Assembly (NCBI RefSeq): GCF_000802155.2
Contig: NZ_JQGJ02000003.1
Coordinates: 186,001-250,000 of the forward strand
DNA: 64,000 nt
DNA from: Pseudomonas frederiksbergensis
GTDB lineage: Bacteria > Pseudomonadota > Gammaproteobacteria > Pseudomonadales > Pseudomonadaceae
Reading direction: 5' to 3'
Positions 1 through 11,466 of this stretch are shown here, piece after piece. The notes beneath the pieces are model-generated. The model was not told the origin of the DNA. It worked only from the letters and a program-made list of their open reading frames with translations, and ran no database searches. Made by a program: the position numbers and the translations under genes. Position 1 is the stretch's first letter, and every line of letters starts with the position of its first letter.

Positions 1-345
1 GAAGGCAACTTCGACGCCAGCCAGGTCAACGGCCCGGCAATGAAAACCTGGCTGGCCTTCTGGGCCACCAGCATGCACCACCCGTCTTTGCACAGGTTGC
101 AGCGGATCAACGATCACCGTCTGTATTCCAACCTGTGTTGCCAGTTCCGCCGCGTGTTGCCTGTCGACCAGGCGCGCAGTGCGGCTCGGGGCCTGGCCGC
201 CCTGATTGACGGGTTGTGGCTGCGCGGCGCGCTGTCGGGAGACGCGTTCGATACCGCCCAGGCACACCAGATCGCTTACGAATACATGGATTTCCAATTG
301 GCCAAGGCAGGGGCGCCAGAGCACACAGAACCGCTCGACGCCTGA
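1..345 (+). CDS. betI: BetI, TetR-family repressor of choline/betaine genes (3' part only)
   Basis: The frame is open from the first base of the window and ends at the TGA at 343-345, so only about the last 114 residues are present and the N-terminal HTH lies outside. The visible part is the C-terminal ligand/dimerisation domain of BetI, with the WLAFW and [14 protein letters not shown] segments typical of the family. BetI represses the choline catabolic genes until choline is present. betB starts 79 bp downstream on the same strand and betA follows, giving the usual betIBA order. Identification rests on the partial sequence plus this context. Confidence 0.9.
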   Translation, partial: EGNFDASQVNGPAMKTWLAFWATSMHHPSLHRLQRINDHRLYSNLCCQFRRVLPVDQARSAARGLAALIDGLWLRGALSGDAFDTAQAHQIAYEYMDFQLAKAGAPEHTEPLDA

Positions 346-424
346 ACCGCCACCGCAGCGCGTAGTCAGCTATGAACGACACGCTCGGTGGTCAGCCAAC
401 CACTTATGCACTTGCGAGGACTTT

Positions 425-1897
<1,473 letters not shown>

Positions 1898-1926
1898 TCT
1901 GACACCGAACCTGGGGCTGGGGCTTT

Positions 1927-2060
1927 TGTGGCGAGGGAGCTTGCTCCCGCTGTGCTGCGAAGCGGCCCCAACTTCAAGTCCCAGACCATTCAGACAGAAC
2001 ACGGTCGCCCTGTTTGCGACTGCTACGCAGCCGGCCGGGGATACATCCCCTCGCCACAGG
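1927..2060. repeat. REP pair (REPIN-like) between betB and betA
   Basis: A REP palindrome (GGCGAGGGAGCTTGCTCCCGC, a GAGGGAGC/GCTCCC hairpin) begins near 1927. A second, inverted REP end, reading CATCCCCTCGCCACAGG, closes the unit at 2060. This arrangement is the REPIN form common in the P. fluorescens group. It fills most of the 213-bp gap and would form a stable mRNA hairpin between the two bet genes. Confidence 0.75.
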
Positions 2061-2110
2061 TAGCACAGGCGACCGCGACCTGAACCCAATTCCCGAAGAG
2101 GGTGCATTTC

Positions 2111-3814
2111 ATGTCCCAAGAATTCGATTACATCATCATCGGTGCCGGCTCGGCCGGTAACACTCTGGCCAGCCGCCTGACCGAAGACGAAGGCGTCACC
2201 GTCCTGCTGCTCGAAGCCGGCGGCCCGGATTATCGCCTGGACTTCCGCACCCAGATGCCCGCTGCCCTGGCATTCCCTCTCCAAGGCCGTCGCTACAACT
2301 GGGCCTACGAGACCGACCCCGAGCCGCACATGAACGGCCGCCGCATGGAATGCGGTCGTGGCAAGGGCCTGGGCGGTTCTTCGCTGATCAACGGCATGTG
2401 CTACATCCGCGGCAACGCCCTGGATTACGACAACTGGGCCAAGCTGCCGGGCCTGGAAGACTGGACCTACCTCGATTGCCTGCCGTATTTCCGCAAGGCC
2501 GAAACCCGCGACATCGGCCCGAATGACTACCACGGCGGCGACGGCCCGGTCAGCGTGACCACGCCCAAGGCCGGCAACAACCCGCTGTTCCACGCCATGG
2601 TCGAAGCCGGCGTGCAGGCCGGTTACCCGCGCACCGAAGACCTCAACGGCTACCAGCAGGAAGGTTTCGGCCCGATGGACCGTACCGTCACGCCCAACGG
2701 CCGTCGCGCCAGTACCGCACGCGGCTACCTGGACGTCGCCAAGAAGCGCTCGACACTGACCATCGTCACCCACGCCCTGACCGACAAGATCCTGTTCGAA
2801 GGCAAGCGCGCGGTCGGCGTGCGTTACCTGGTGGGCGCCGCTGAAGAGCGCGTCGAGGCCCGGGCGCGCAAGGAAGTGCTGCTGTGCTCCGGCGCCATCG
2901 CCTCGCCGCAGATCCTGCAACGCTCCGGCGTCGGCCCGGCCAAGCTGCTGGAAAGCCTCGACATCCCCGTCGTCCACGACCTGCCGGGCGTCGGTGAAAA
3001 CCTCCAGGATCACCTGGAGCTGTACCTGCAATACGCCTGCACCCAGCCGGTCTCGCTGTACCCGTCGCTGCTCTGGTACAACCAGCCGGCCATCGGTGCC
3101 GAGTGGCTGTTCAACGGCACCGGCATCGGCGCCAGCAACCAGTTCGAAGCCGGCGGTTTCATCCGCACACGCCCGGATTTCGAATGGCCGAACATCCAGT
3201 ACCACTTCTTGCCGGTGGCGATTAACTACAACGGCAGCAATGGTGTGAAGGAACATGGTTTCCAGGCGCACATGGGCTCCATGCGCTCGCCGAGCCGTGG
3301 TCGGATCCAGGCCAAGTCCAAGGACCCGCGCCAGCACCCGAGCATCCTGTTCAACTACATGGCGACCGAGCAGGACTGGCAGGAATTTCGCGACGGCATC
3401 CGCCTGACCCGCGAGATCATGCAGCAGCCGGCGCTCGATCCGTTCCGCGGCAGGGAAATCAGCCCGGGGATCGAGGTGCAGACGGACGAGCAACTGGACC
3501 AGTTCATCCGCGAGCACGCCGAAACCGCGTTCCACCCATCCTGCTCGTGCAAGATGGGCACCGACGACATGGCCGTGGTGGACGGCGAAGGCCGCGTGCA
3601 TGGCATGGAAGGCTTGCGCGTGGTCGACGCCTCGATCATGCCGATCATCACCACCGGCAACCTCAACGCGCCGACGATCATGATGGCCGAGAAAATCGCC
3701 GACAGGATCCGCGGCCGCAAGCCGTTGCCTCGCAGCACCGCGCCTTACTACGTAGCCGGCGATGCACCGGTGCGTGGCAGGCCGTTGCGTGAAGTGACCA
3801 CGGCAGTGCAGTAA
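2111..3814 (+). CDS. betA: Choline dehydrogenase BetA (GMC oxidoreductase)
   Basis: 567 residues, the usual length, starting MSQEFDY. It oxidises choline to betaine aldehyde, feeding BetB. The N-terminus carries the FAD dinucleotide-binding motif [18 protein letters not shown] signatures follow: [15 protein letters not shown] near residue 95, [13 protein letters not shown] near 260, and the active-site His region HPSCSCKMG near 475. The ATG at 2111 is preferred over a GTG at 2102 because it gives the standard N-terminus behind a purine-rich site. The protein is a peripheral membrane, electron-transfer-linked enzyme in related bacteria. Confidence 0.97.
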   Translation: MSQEFDYIIIGAGSAGNTLASRLTEDEGVTVLLLEAGGPDYRLDFRTQMPAALAFPLQGRRYNWAYETDPEPHMNGRRMECGRGKGLGGSSLINGMCYIRGNALDYDNWAKLPGLEDWTYLDCLPYFRKAETRDIGPNDYHGGDGPVSVTTPKAGNNPLFHAMVEAGVQAGYPRTEDLNGYQQEGFGPMDRTVTPNGRRASTARGYLDVAKKRSTLTIVTHALTDKILFEGKRAVGVRYLVGAAEERVEARARKEVLLCSGAIASPQILQRSGVGPAKLLESLDIPVVHDLPGVGENLQDHLELYLQYACTQPVSLYPSLLWYNQPAIGAEWLFNGTGIGASNQFEAGGFIRTRPDFEWPNIQYHFLPVAINYNGSNGVKEHGFQAHMGSMRSPSRGRIQAKSKDPRQHPSILFNYMATEQDWQEFRDGIRLTREIMQQPALDPFRGREISPGIEVQTDEQLDQFIREHAETAFHPSCSCKMGTDDMAVVDGEGRVHGMEGLRVVDASIMPIITTGNLNAPTIMMAEKIADRIRGRKPLPRSTAPYYVAGDAPVRGRPLREVTTAVQ

Positions 3815-3852
3815 CCACTCAAGACCGAGGCGCGGTCTTCGTCGGATCGCCG

Positions 3853-3950
3853 CCCGGAGCAGGCTCGCTTCCACAGGGGTTCTGAGGTGGACACAGGTTT
3901 TGTGACCACCGACGATCCCACCGTGGGAGCGACCCTGCTCGCGAAGGGGC
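3853..3950. repeat. Two REP-like palindromes downstream of betA
   Basis: A CGGAGCAGGCTCGCTTCCACAGG half near 3853-3880 faces a GTGGGAGCGACCCTGCTCGCGAAG half near 3922-3946, giving an inverted, partly decayed REP pair. The rest of the 278-bp gap before the next gene shows no ORF or convincing promoter. Confidence 0.6.
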
Positions 3951-4092
3951 CAGCCCATCCAGCATGGTCTCTGACTGCCGCATCGCAAAACTCCCATCTG
4001 CCTTGATCCCTCCCCCGCCCCAGGCCTACTCTAGAGCCACCGCGTCACTGCGCCGCACCTCGCTGCATCGCCACTCCAGACAAGGAGGTTCC

Positions 4093-5535
4093 ATGTTCGA
4101 CTTCCACCCCCAGCTCAAGCAGCGTTTTGCTGCCTTGCGCACGGGCGCTGAATTCTTTTCCCTGCGTTACGTGCGCGAGTCCGGCCAACACTTGTCGGTG
4201 CGCAAGAATGTCGCCGAACCGCCCAGCCTGGGCCATGACGAAGGGGCGATGCTCACCGTGAGGGTCAACGGGGTCGAGGCGTACGCTGCTACCAACGACC
4301 TGTCCCAGACCGGCCTGCAATCGGCACTGGAGCGCGCCGAGCAATACGCTCGCCAGCTCAAGCCCCACGCCCTGCTCGACCTGCGCGAGCAGACGGTGTC
4401 CAGCGACCGCGCCGATTACTTTTCGCCGCATTTCGACCAGGCGTTCCCTGCGCTGAGCGATTGTTACCAATTGCTCGGCGACGAGTCCGCCGCAGTGCCC
4501 CAGGACGAGCGCCTGGTGAACTGGCAAGCCAGCATCGGCCTGACCCAGGTCGAGCAGATCTACCTCAATAGCGCCGGCGCTGAACTGCGCCAGGCCCAAC
4601 GTTTCATCTATCCGGCCCTGGACGTCACCGCCTTCGACGGCCAGGACAGCCAGACCCGCACCCTGGGCCGGGAAAACTTCGGCCAGCAAGGAGGCTTCGA
4701 CGTGATCAGCCGTTGCGGCCTGATCGGCGCCGGGCCAAAAATCGCCGACCAGGCCCTGCAGCTGCTGATGGCGCCAAACACCCCGGCAGGCCCACGCGAC
4801 CTTCTGCTGATGCCCGACCAGATGATGCTGCAGATCCACGAGTCCATCGGCCACCCGCTGGAACTGGACCGCATCCTCGGTGATGAGCGCAATTACGCCG
4901 GCACCAGCTTCGTCAGGACCAGCGATTTCGGACACTTGCAATACGGCTCCCGCCTGCTGAACGTAACCTTCGACCCGGACATTCCCGAGGAGCTGGCGAG
5001 TTACAGCCATGACGACGACGGCAGCGCCGCCAGCAAGCAATTCCTCATCCGCGAAGGCCTGCTGCTGCGTCCACTGGGCGGGGCACTTTCACAGTTCCGT
5101 GCCGGCCTCGACGGTGTCGCGAACAGCCGCGCCTGCGGCTGGAATCGGCCGCCCATCGACCGCATGGCCAACCTGAACATCGAGCCCGGCGACCAATCCC
5201 TGGAGCAACTGATCCAGGGCATCGAGCACGGCGTGCTGATGCGCACCAACCGTTCCTGGTCCATCGACGACGCCCGCAACAAATTCCAGTTCGGCTGCGA
5301 ATGGGGCCAGTTGATCGAGAACGGCGAGCTCAAGGGCGTGGTGAAGAACCCCAACTACCGAGGTATTTCCGCGCAGTTCTGGAAAAGCCTGCGCGCCGTG
5401 GGCGACGCCAGCACCTCCCAGGTCCTCGGCACGCCGAATTGCGGCAAGGGCGAACCGAACCAGGTCATCCGCGTCGGCCATGCGTCGCCGGCCTGCGTAT
5501 TCAGCAACGTGGATGTGTTTGGGGGAGATGCCTGA
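4093..5535 (+). CDS. TldD-family metalloprotease subunit with HExxH site
   Basis: 480 residues. It belongs to the TldD/PmbA (modulator of DNA gyrase) family of zinc proteases. The zinc-binding HExxH appears as HESIGH at residues 249-254, followed by the ELDRILGDE segment expected in TldD. C-terminal motifs such as NKFQFGCEWGQLIENGEL and VVKNPNYRG also fit. The ATG at 4093 sits 6 nt after an excellent AAGGAGG site. The stop codon overlaps the next gene's ATG (TGATG), so the two subunits are translationally coupled, as expected for a TldD/TldE-type heterodimer. The substrate is unknown; this is probably a paralogue of the housekeeping TldD. Confidence 0.88.
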   Translation: MFDFHPQLKQRFAALRTGAEFFSLRYVRESGQHLSVRKNVAEPPSLGHDEGAMLTVRVNGVEAYAATNDLSQTGLQSALERAEQYARQLKPHALLDLREQTVSSDRADYFSPHFDQAFPALSDCYQLLGDESAAVPQDERLVNWQASIGLTQVEQIYLNSAGAELRQAQRFIYPALDVTAFDGQDSQTRTLGRENFGQQGGFDVISRCGLIGAGPKIADQALQLLMAPNTPAGPRDLLLMPDQMMLQIHESIGHPLELDRILGDERNYAGTSFVRTSDFGHLQYGSRLLNVTFDPDIPEELASYSHDDDGSAASKQFLIREGLLLRPLGGALSQFRAGLDGVANSRACGWNRPPIDRMANLNIEPGDQSLEQLIQGIEHGVLMRTNRSWSIDDARNKFQFGCEWGQLIENGELKGVVKNPNYRGISAQFWKSLRAVGDASTSQVLGTPNCGKGEPNQVIRVGHASPACVFSNVDVFGGDA

Positions 5536-6872
5536 TGAGCACCGTCAATAATCAAGCTGGGGCGTTCAAGGCACTGGTCGACTGGTTGCGCGACGCGCTG
5601 CACGAGCCTGAGCAATTCACCCTGGGCTACGCCGCCGAAACGTCGGCCTTCGTGCGCTTCAACCATGGCAAGGTCCGCCAGGCCGGCCAGGTGCAACAGG
5701 CCAATGTCAGTTTCAAGTTGATCAATGACGGCCGTCATGCCGACCTGCAGATCACCTTGTCCGGCGACACCGAGACCGACCTGCGACGCTTGGCCGACGG
5801 GCTGCAACAATTGCGCGAGACATTGCCGCTGCTGCCAGCCGATCCCTACCTGCTGCTCAACCACAACCATTGGCAGAGCACCAACGTGCAGGACCATCCG
5901 CTGCCGGACACCGACCAGGCCGTCGCTGAAATCACCCGCGCCGCCGAAGGCCTGGACCTGGTCGGTTTTTACGCCGCAGGTCCCATCAGCCGTGGCTTCG
6001 CCAGTTCGTCTGGCGCGTTCGGCTGGCATCAGGCCAACAGTTTCAACTTCGATTTCAGCCTGTTCCATGAAAATGGCCAGGCGGTGAAAGCCAGCTACGC
6101 CGGGCACGAGTGGAGCCACGACGGATTCGCCCGGCGCTTCGAGCAGGCCCGCGAGCAACTGGAATTCCTCGGTCGCCCGCTGCGCACCCTACCGCCCGGC
6201 GAATACCGCGCCTACCTGGCGCCGGCTGCGCTGGAAGAAATCATGGGCATGCTCAGTTGGGGCGGGTTCTCGGCCCGGGCAATTGCCAGCAAACAAAGCC
6301 CGCTGCAGAAGTTCTACGCCGGCGAAGCCCACTTCAGCCCCAACGTGTGGTTGACCGAGCAAGTCAGCGGCTCGTTGAGCCCGGCATTTTCCGACGAAGG
6401 TTATCCCCGCGATGACTTGGGACTGATCGCCAAGGGCACGGCTAACGCGCAGTTGGTCAACTCCCGCAGCGCCGCCGAATACGGCCTCGCCGCCAACGGC
6501 GCAAGCAGCTACGAATACCCCACGGCGCTGGACATGCAGGGTGGGCAACTGGAGCAGAAGTACATCCTCGAAGAACTCGGCACCGGGCTGTATATCAGTA
6601 ACCTCTGGTACCTGAACTACTCGGACCAACCGGCGGCGCGACTGACCGGCATGACCCGCTTTGCCACGTTCTGGGTCGAGAACGGTCGGATCCAGGCACC
6701 GGTGAGCACGATGCGTTTCGACGACAGCGTCTACAGCCTGCTCGGCTCGCAACTCGAAGCGCTGACCCGGGAGCGGGAACTCCTGCTCTCGGCCAGCACC
6801 TACAGCCAGCGGGCCACGGCCTCGATGTTGTTGCCGGGGGCGCTGGTCAAGCGGTTGACATTGACGCTGTGA
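5535..6872 (+). CDS. TldE/PmbA-like partner subunit
   Basis: 445 residues. It matches the TldD/PmbA fold but lacks an HExxH motif, as TldE/PmbA subunits do, so it is expected to be the non-catalytic partner of the preceding gene. Segments such as FGWHQANSFNFDFSLFHENGQAVK and the C-terminal GLYISNLWYLNYSD and TRFATFWVENGRI blocks are typical of the family. It starts at an ATG sharing one base with the upstream TGA. It is followed by a REP hairpin and then an unrelated transporter. No peptide precursor gene is visible nearby to suggest a modified-peptide substrate. Confidence 0.85.
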   Translation: MSTVNNQAGAFKALVDWLRDALHEPEQFTLGYAAETSAFVRFNHGKVRQAGQVQQANVSFKLINDGRHADLQITLSGDTETDLRRLADGLQQLRETLPLLPADPYLLLNHNHWQSTNVQDHPLPDTDQAVAEITRAAEGLDLVGFYAAGPISRGFASSSGAFGWHQANSFNFDFSLFHENGQAVKASYAGHEWSHDGFARRFEQAREQLEFLGRPLRTLPPGEYRAYLAPAALEEIMGMLSWGGFSARAIASKQSPLQKFYAGEAHFSPNVWLTEQVSGSLSPAFSDEGYPRDDLGLIAKGTANAQLVNSRSAAEYGLAANGASSYEYPTALDMQGGQLEQKYILEELGTGLYISNLWYLNYSDQPAARLTGMTRFATFWVENGRIQAPVSTMRFDDSVYSLLGSQLEALTRERELLLSASTYSQRATASMLLPGALVKRLTLTL

Positions 6873-6887
6873 CACGCGGCCCCCCGC

Positions 6888-6911
6888 GGCGAGGGAGCTT
6901 GCTCTCTCGCC
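6888..6911. repeat. Single REP palindrome
   Basis: GGCGAGGGAGCTTGCTCTCTCGCC forms a near-perfect hairpin 15 bp after the PmbA-like gene. It could act as an mRNA 3'-end stabiliser between that gene and the MFS gene. Confidence 0.65.
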
Positions 6912-6964
6912 ACAAAAAGCGTTTTCGCCACAGGAAATTGTTCACTTTCCATCCAAGAGGTCCC

Positions 6965-8392
6965 ATGCCCAACCGCGCTCCCCTCGACGCCGTCACCGCC
7001 CGCTGGCTCCCGTGGGTGGTGGCAATCGCTTTCTTCATGCAGTCCCTGGACGGCACCATCCTCAATACCGCCCTGCCCGCCATGGCCAGCGACCTGGCGG
7101 AAAACCCGCTGCGCATGCAGGGTGTGATCATTGCCTACATGCTCACCGTCGCCTTGCTGATCCCTGCCTCGGGCTGGATCGCCGACCGCTTCGGCACCAA
7201 GAAGATTTTCTTCGGCGCGATCCTGCTGTTCAGCTTCGGCTCGCTGCTGTGCGCCTTGTCCAATTCGTTGAGCATGCTGATCGGCGCCCGGGTGATCCAA
7301 GGCCTGGGCGGTGCGCTGATGCTGCCGGTGGGGCGGCTGGTGGTATTGCGGGCCTATCCACGTTCGGAGCTGGTGCGGATCATGGGCTTCATCACCATCC
7401 CCGGCCTGCTCGGCCCGCTGATCGGCCCGACCATGGGCGGCTGGATGGTCGAATACATGACCTGGCATTGGATCTTCATCATCAATCTGCCGGTGGGTGT
7501 GATCGGCTGCTACGCGGTGTGGAAGTTCATCCCAGACCTGCGCGGCACTGAGCGCACACGCTTCGATGGCCTGGGTTTCCTGTTGTTCGGTGCGGCAATG
7601 GTGCTGATCACCATCGCCATGGAAGGCCTGGGGGAACTGCACCTGCCGCACCTGCGGGTGATGTTGCTGCTGTTCGGCGGCATGGCCTGCCTGGCGGCGT
7701 ATTGGTTGCGGGCCGGGCACGTCGAGAACGCGCTGTTCCCACCGTCATTGTTCAAGACCCGGACCTTTGCGGTGGGCATCCTCGGCAATCTGTTCGCGCG
7801 CCTGGGCAGCGGCGCCCTGCCGTTCCTGGTGCCGTTGTTGTTGCAAGTCGCCTTGGGTTATTCGCCCTCCCAGGCGGGGATGAGCATGCTGCCCCTGGCG
7901 GCCGCAGCGATGGTCGCCAAATCGGTCGCCCGGCCGCTGATCGAACGCTTCGGCTATCGCATCGTCCTGACCGCCAATACCCTGGCCCTGGGCGTGATGC
8001 TGGCGAGCATGGGCTTGGTCAGCGAGCAGACACCGTACTGGCTGTTGCTCGCGCATCTGGCAGTGCTGGGAGCGATCAACTCCCTTCAATTCACCGCGAT
8101 GAACACCGTGACCTTGATCGACCTGGACGACGCCAGCGCCAGCAGCGGCAACAGCTTGTTGTCGGTGGTGGCGCAACTGTCCCTGAGCCTGGGCGTGGCT
8201 TGCGCCGGGGCCTTGCTCGGCGGCTTCACCGCCCAGGTTGGCAATGACGGCGTGGACACGGTGCTGGGCGCGTTCCAATTGACCTTCGTGACGGTGGGGA
8301 TCATGGCGATGCTGGCGGCGACGATCTTTTCGCAACTGTCGAAGCAGGACGGGCGGCGGCAGAAGCGACCGGATGAGCACATCGAGCATTAA
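6965..8392 (+). CDS. MFS drug efflux transporter, DHA2 (14-TM) family
   Basis: 475 residues with many hydrophobic segments and MFS signatures. These are a first-helix motif MQSLDGTILNTALPAMA (DHA2 motif D1), the loop-2 GWIADRFGTKKIF motif A, and the helix-5 motif GLLGPLIGPTMGGWM (motif C of drug:H+ antiporters). It resembles MdtD-type proton-driven multidrug exporters of the inner membrane. The ATG at 6965 follows CAAGAGGTCCC, a usable ribosome site. The substrate cannot be told from sequence. It is monocistronic in appearance and no regulator is adjacent. Confidence 0.85.
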   Translation: MPNRAPLDAVTARWLPWVVAIAFFMQSLDGTILNTALPAMASDLAENPLRMQGVIIAYMLTVALLIPASGWIADRFGTKKIFFGAILLFSFGSLLCALSNSLSMLIGARVIQGLGGALMLPVGRLVVLRAYPRSELVRIMGFITIPGLLGPLIGPTMGGWMVEYMTWHWIFIINLPVGVIGCYAVWKFIPDLRGTERTRFDGLGFLLFGAAMVLITIAMEGLGELHLPHLRVMLLLFGGMACLAAYWLRAGHVENALFPPSLFKTRTFAVGILGNLFARLGSGALPFLVPLLLQVALGYSPSQAGMSMLPLAAAAMVAKSVARPLIERFGYRIVLTANTLALGVMLASMGLVSEQTPYWLLLAHLAVLGAINSLQFTAMNTVTLIDLDDASASSGNSLLSVVAQLSLSLGVACAGALLGGFTAQVGNDGVDTVLGAFQLTFVTVGIMAMLAATIFSQLSKQDGRRQKRPDEHIEH

Positions 8393-8435
8393 GCTGAGCT
8401 CAGCGGGCAGGCCGGTTTGGGGGCGCTTCGTACCT

Positions 8436-8464
8436 CAGCGGGGGCAAGCTCCCCCGCCACAGGG
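8436..8464. repeat. REP palindrome upstream of dbpA
   Basis: CAGCGGGGGCAAGCTCCCCCGCCACAGGG contains the perfect GGGGGC-AA-GCTCCCCC type hairpin of the P. fluorescens REP family. It lies between the MFS gene and the dbpA promoter. Confidence 0.7.
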
Positions 8465-8520
8465 CTCCGCGGTCTGGCTACACAGCTCGTCCAGATCTTT
8501 CGAAGAAAGTGGCACGAGGC

Positions 8521-8529
8521 TGTTACACT
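8521..8529 (+). promoter_or_regulatory. Putative extended -10 promoter of dbpA
   Basis: TG at 8521-8522, one spacer base and TACACT at 8524-8529 form an extended -10 element about 30 bp before the GTG start. No good -35 is obvious upstream, as is usual for extended -10 promoters. The call is pattern-based only. Confidence 0.4.
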
Positions 8530-8559
8530 GCGCGACATTTTGTTTTGCAGGCCCGTCCC

Positions 8560-9945
<1,386 letters not shown>

Positions 9946-10011
9946 TTCCAGTTGACGCCCTTGCCACAAAAGCCCCTACCCCGCCGACCATCGAAACTTG
10001 AGGACACCGTT

Positions 10012-11190
10012 TTGCGCTCTACCGAAGTCGTGATCATTGGCGCTGGCGCCGCGGGCTTGATGTGCGCGCTGACCGCTGCCGGACGCGGGCGCCAGGTAAT
10101 GTTGCTGGACCACGCCAACAAGGCCGGCAAGAAAATTCTCATGTCGGGCGGTGGGCGCTGCAATTTCACCAACATGTACACCGAGCCGGGCAATTTCCTC
10201 TCGCAGAACCCACACTTCTGCAAATCCGCCCTGGCCCGCTACACCCAGTGGGATTTCATCGCGCTGGTGGCCAAGCACGGTGTGCCCTATCACGAGAAAA
10301 AGCTCGGCCAGCTGTTCTGCGATAACAAGTCCAGCGACATCCTTGGCCTGCTGCTGGAAGAATGCGACCAGGCCGGCGTCAACCTGCACTTGGATACTTC
10401 GATCGAGCAGATCGAAAAGACCGAGGGCGGCTATCAATTGCAGACCACCCTTGGGCCCGTCGCCTGCCAGTCTCTGGTGATCGCCACCGGCGGGCTATCG
10501 ATCCCGACCCTGGGCGCGACCGGTTTCGGCTATCAAGTAGCGAAGCAGTTCGGCCATCAACTGTTGCCGACCCGCGCCGGGCTGGTGCCGTTCACCATTA
10601 CCGATCAGCTCAAGGCACTGTGCACCGAGCTGTCGGGTACATCGGTGGATTGCCTGGTGAGCTGCAACGACCAGAGCTTTCGCGAGAACATCCTGTTCAC
10701 CCATCGCGGCCTGAGCGGCCCGGCGATCCTGCAGATTTCGTCGTTTTGGGAGCCAGGGGACACGGTGCAGATCAACCTGCTGCCCGACCACGACGTGCCG
10801 CAATGGCTGCAACAGCAACAGGCCGAACGCCCCAACAGTGAGCTGAAGACCCTACTGGGCGAGCTGTTCACAAAGAAAATGGCCAACCTGCTGGCAGACA
10901 CCTGGTTCGTCTCCAAACCGATGAAGCAATATACCCACGCGGAACTGGCGGACATCGCCGAGAAGCTGGCGAGCTGGAACGTGGTTCCGGCCGGCACCGA
11001 AGGCTACCGCACCGCCGAAGTCACCCTTGGCGGCGTCGACACCCGTGAAGTGTCGTCCAAGACCATGGAGTCGCTGAAAAGCCCGGGGCTGTATTTCATT
11101 GGCGAGGTGCTGGACGTCACCGGGCACCTCGGCGGGTTCAATTTCCAATGGGCCTGGGCTTCGGGGTATGCGGCGGCGCAGTACGTCTGA
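10012..11190 (+). CDS. YhiN/HI0933-family FAD-dependent oxidoreductase
   Basis: 392 residues from a TTG start at 10012, eight bases after a GAGGA site. The N-terminus has the FAD-binding motif VVIIGAGAAGLMCALTA, then KKILMSGGGRCNFTN, a hallmark of the HI0933/YhiN family. GEVLDVTGHLGGFNFQWAWASG closes the fold at the C-terminus. The enzymatic reaction of this widespread family is not firmly established. An upstream ATG-like start at 9952 would begin right after dbpA and adds a proline-rich stretch foreign to the family, so the TTG is preferred. Confidence 0.82.
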   Translation: MRSTEVVIIGAGAAGLMCALTAAGRGRQVMLLDHANKAGKKILMSGGGRCNFTNMYTEPGNFLSQNPHFCKSALARYTQWDFIALVAKHGVPYHEKKLGQLFCDNKSSDILGLLLEECDQAGVNLHLDTSIEQIEKTEGGYQLQTTLGPVACQSLVIATGGLSIPTLGATGFGYQVAKQFGHQLLPTRAGLVPFTITDQLKALCTELSGTSVDCLVSCNDQSFRENILFTHRGLSGPAILQISSFWEPGDTVQINLLPDHDVPQWLQQQQAERPNSELKTLLGELFTKKMANLLADTWFVSKPMKQYTHAELADIAEKLASWNVVPAGTEGYRTAEVTLGGVDTREVSSKTMESLKSPGLYFIGEVLDVTGHLGGFNFQWAWASGYAAAQYV

Positions 11191-11216
11191 TTCCTCCCCA
11201 TGTTGAGCCTGCTTCT

Positions 11217-11348
11217 GAGGCGAGGGAGCTTGCTTTCGCTCGACTGCGCAGTAATCGCAGAACAGGCACCACACTCTGTCTGAATAGACACAGCTCATAA
11301 GGAAGGGGCTGCTTCAGCCCAGCGGGAGCAGGCTCCCACGCCACAGGG
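11217..11348. repeat. REP pair between the YhiN-like gene and yccS
   Basis: An imperfect REP (GGCGAGGGAGCTTGCTTTCGCTCG) at 11218 and an inverted REP (CAGCGGGAGCAGGCTCCCACGCCACAGGG) ending at 11348 bracket about 80 bp. Nothing else is recognisable in this 276-bp gap. Confidence 0.65.
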
Positions 11349-11466
11349 TAGAGGTGTGTCCTTCGCATGCCGGAACACTTTTTGCTGCCAGATGTGATCG
11401 CCGCCATTGCATCGGCGTCCTTACTGCCTCAACTTAGCGTCATTGCCCGTCAGGCCCTTGCACTTC

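Noticed and set aside
4093..6872. A modified-peptide (RiPP) cluster around the TldD/PmbA pair
   Set aside because: No precursor peptide, modifying enzyme or peptide exporter is adjacent; the following MFS gene is separated by a REP element.
8509..8559. Longer N-terminus for dbpA
   Set aside because: It would translate through the predicted promoter and gives residues foreign to DbpA.
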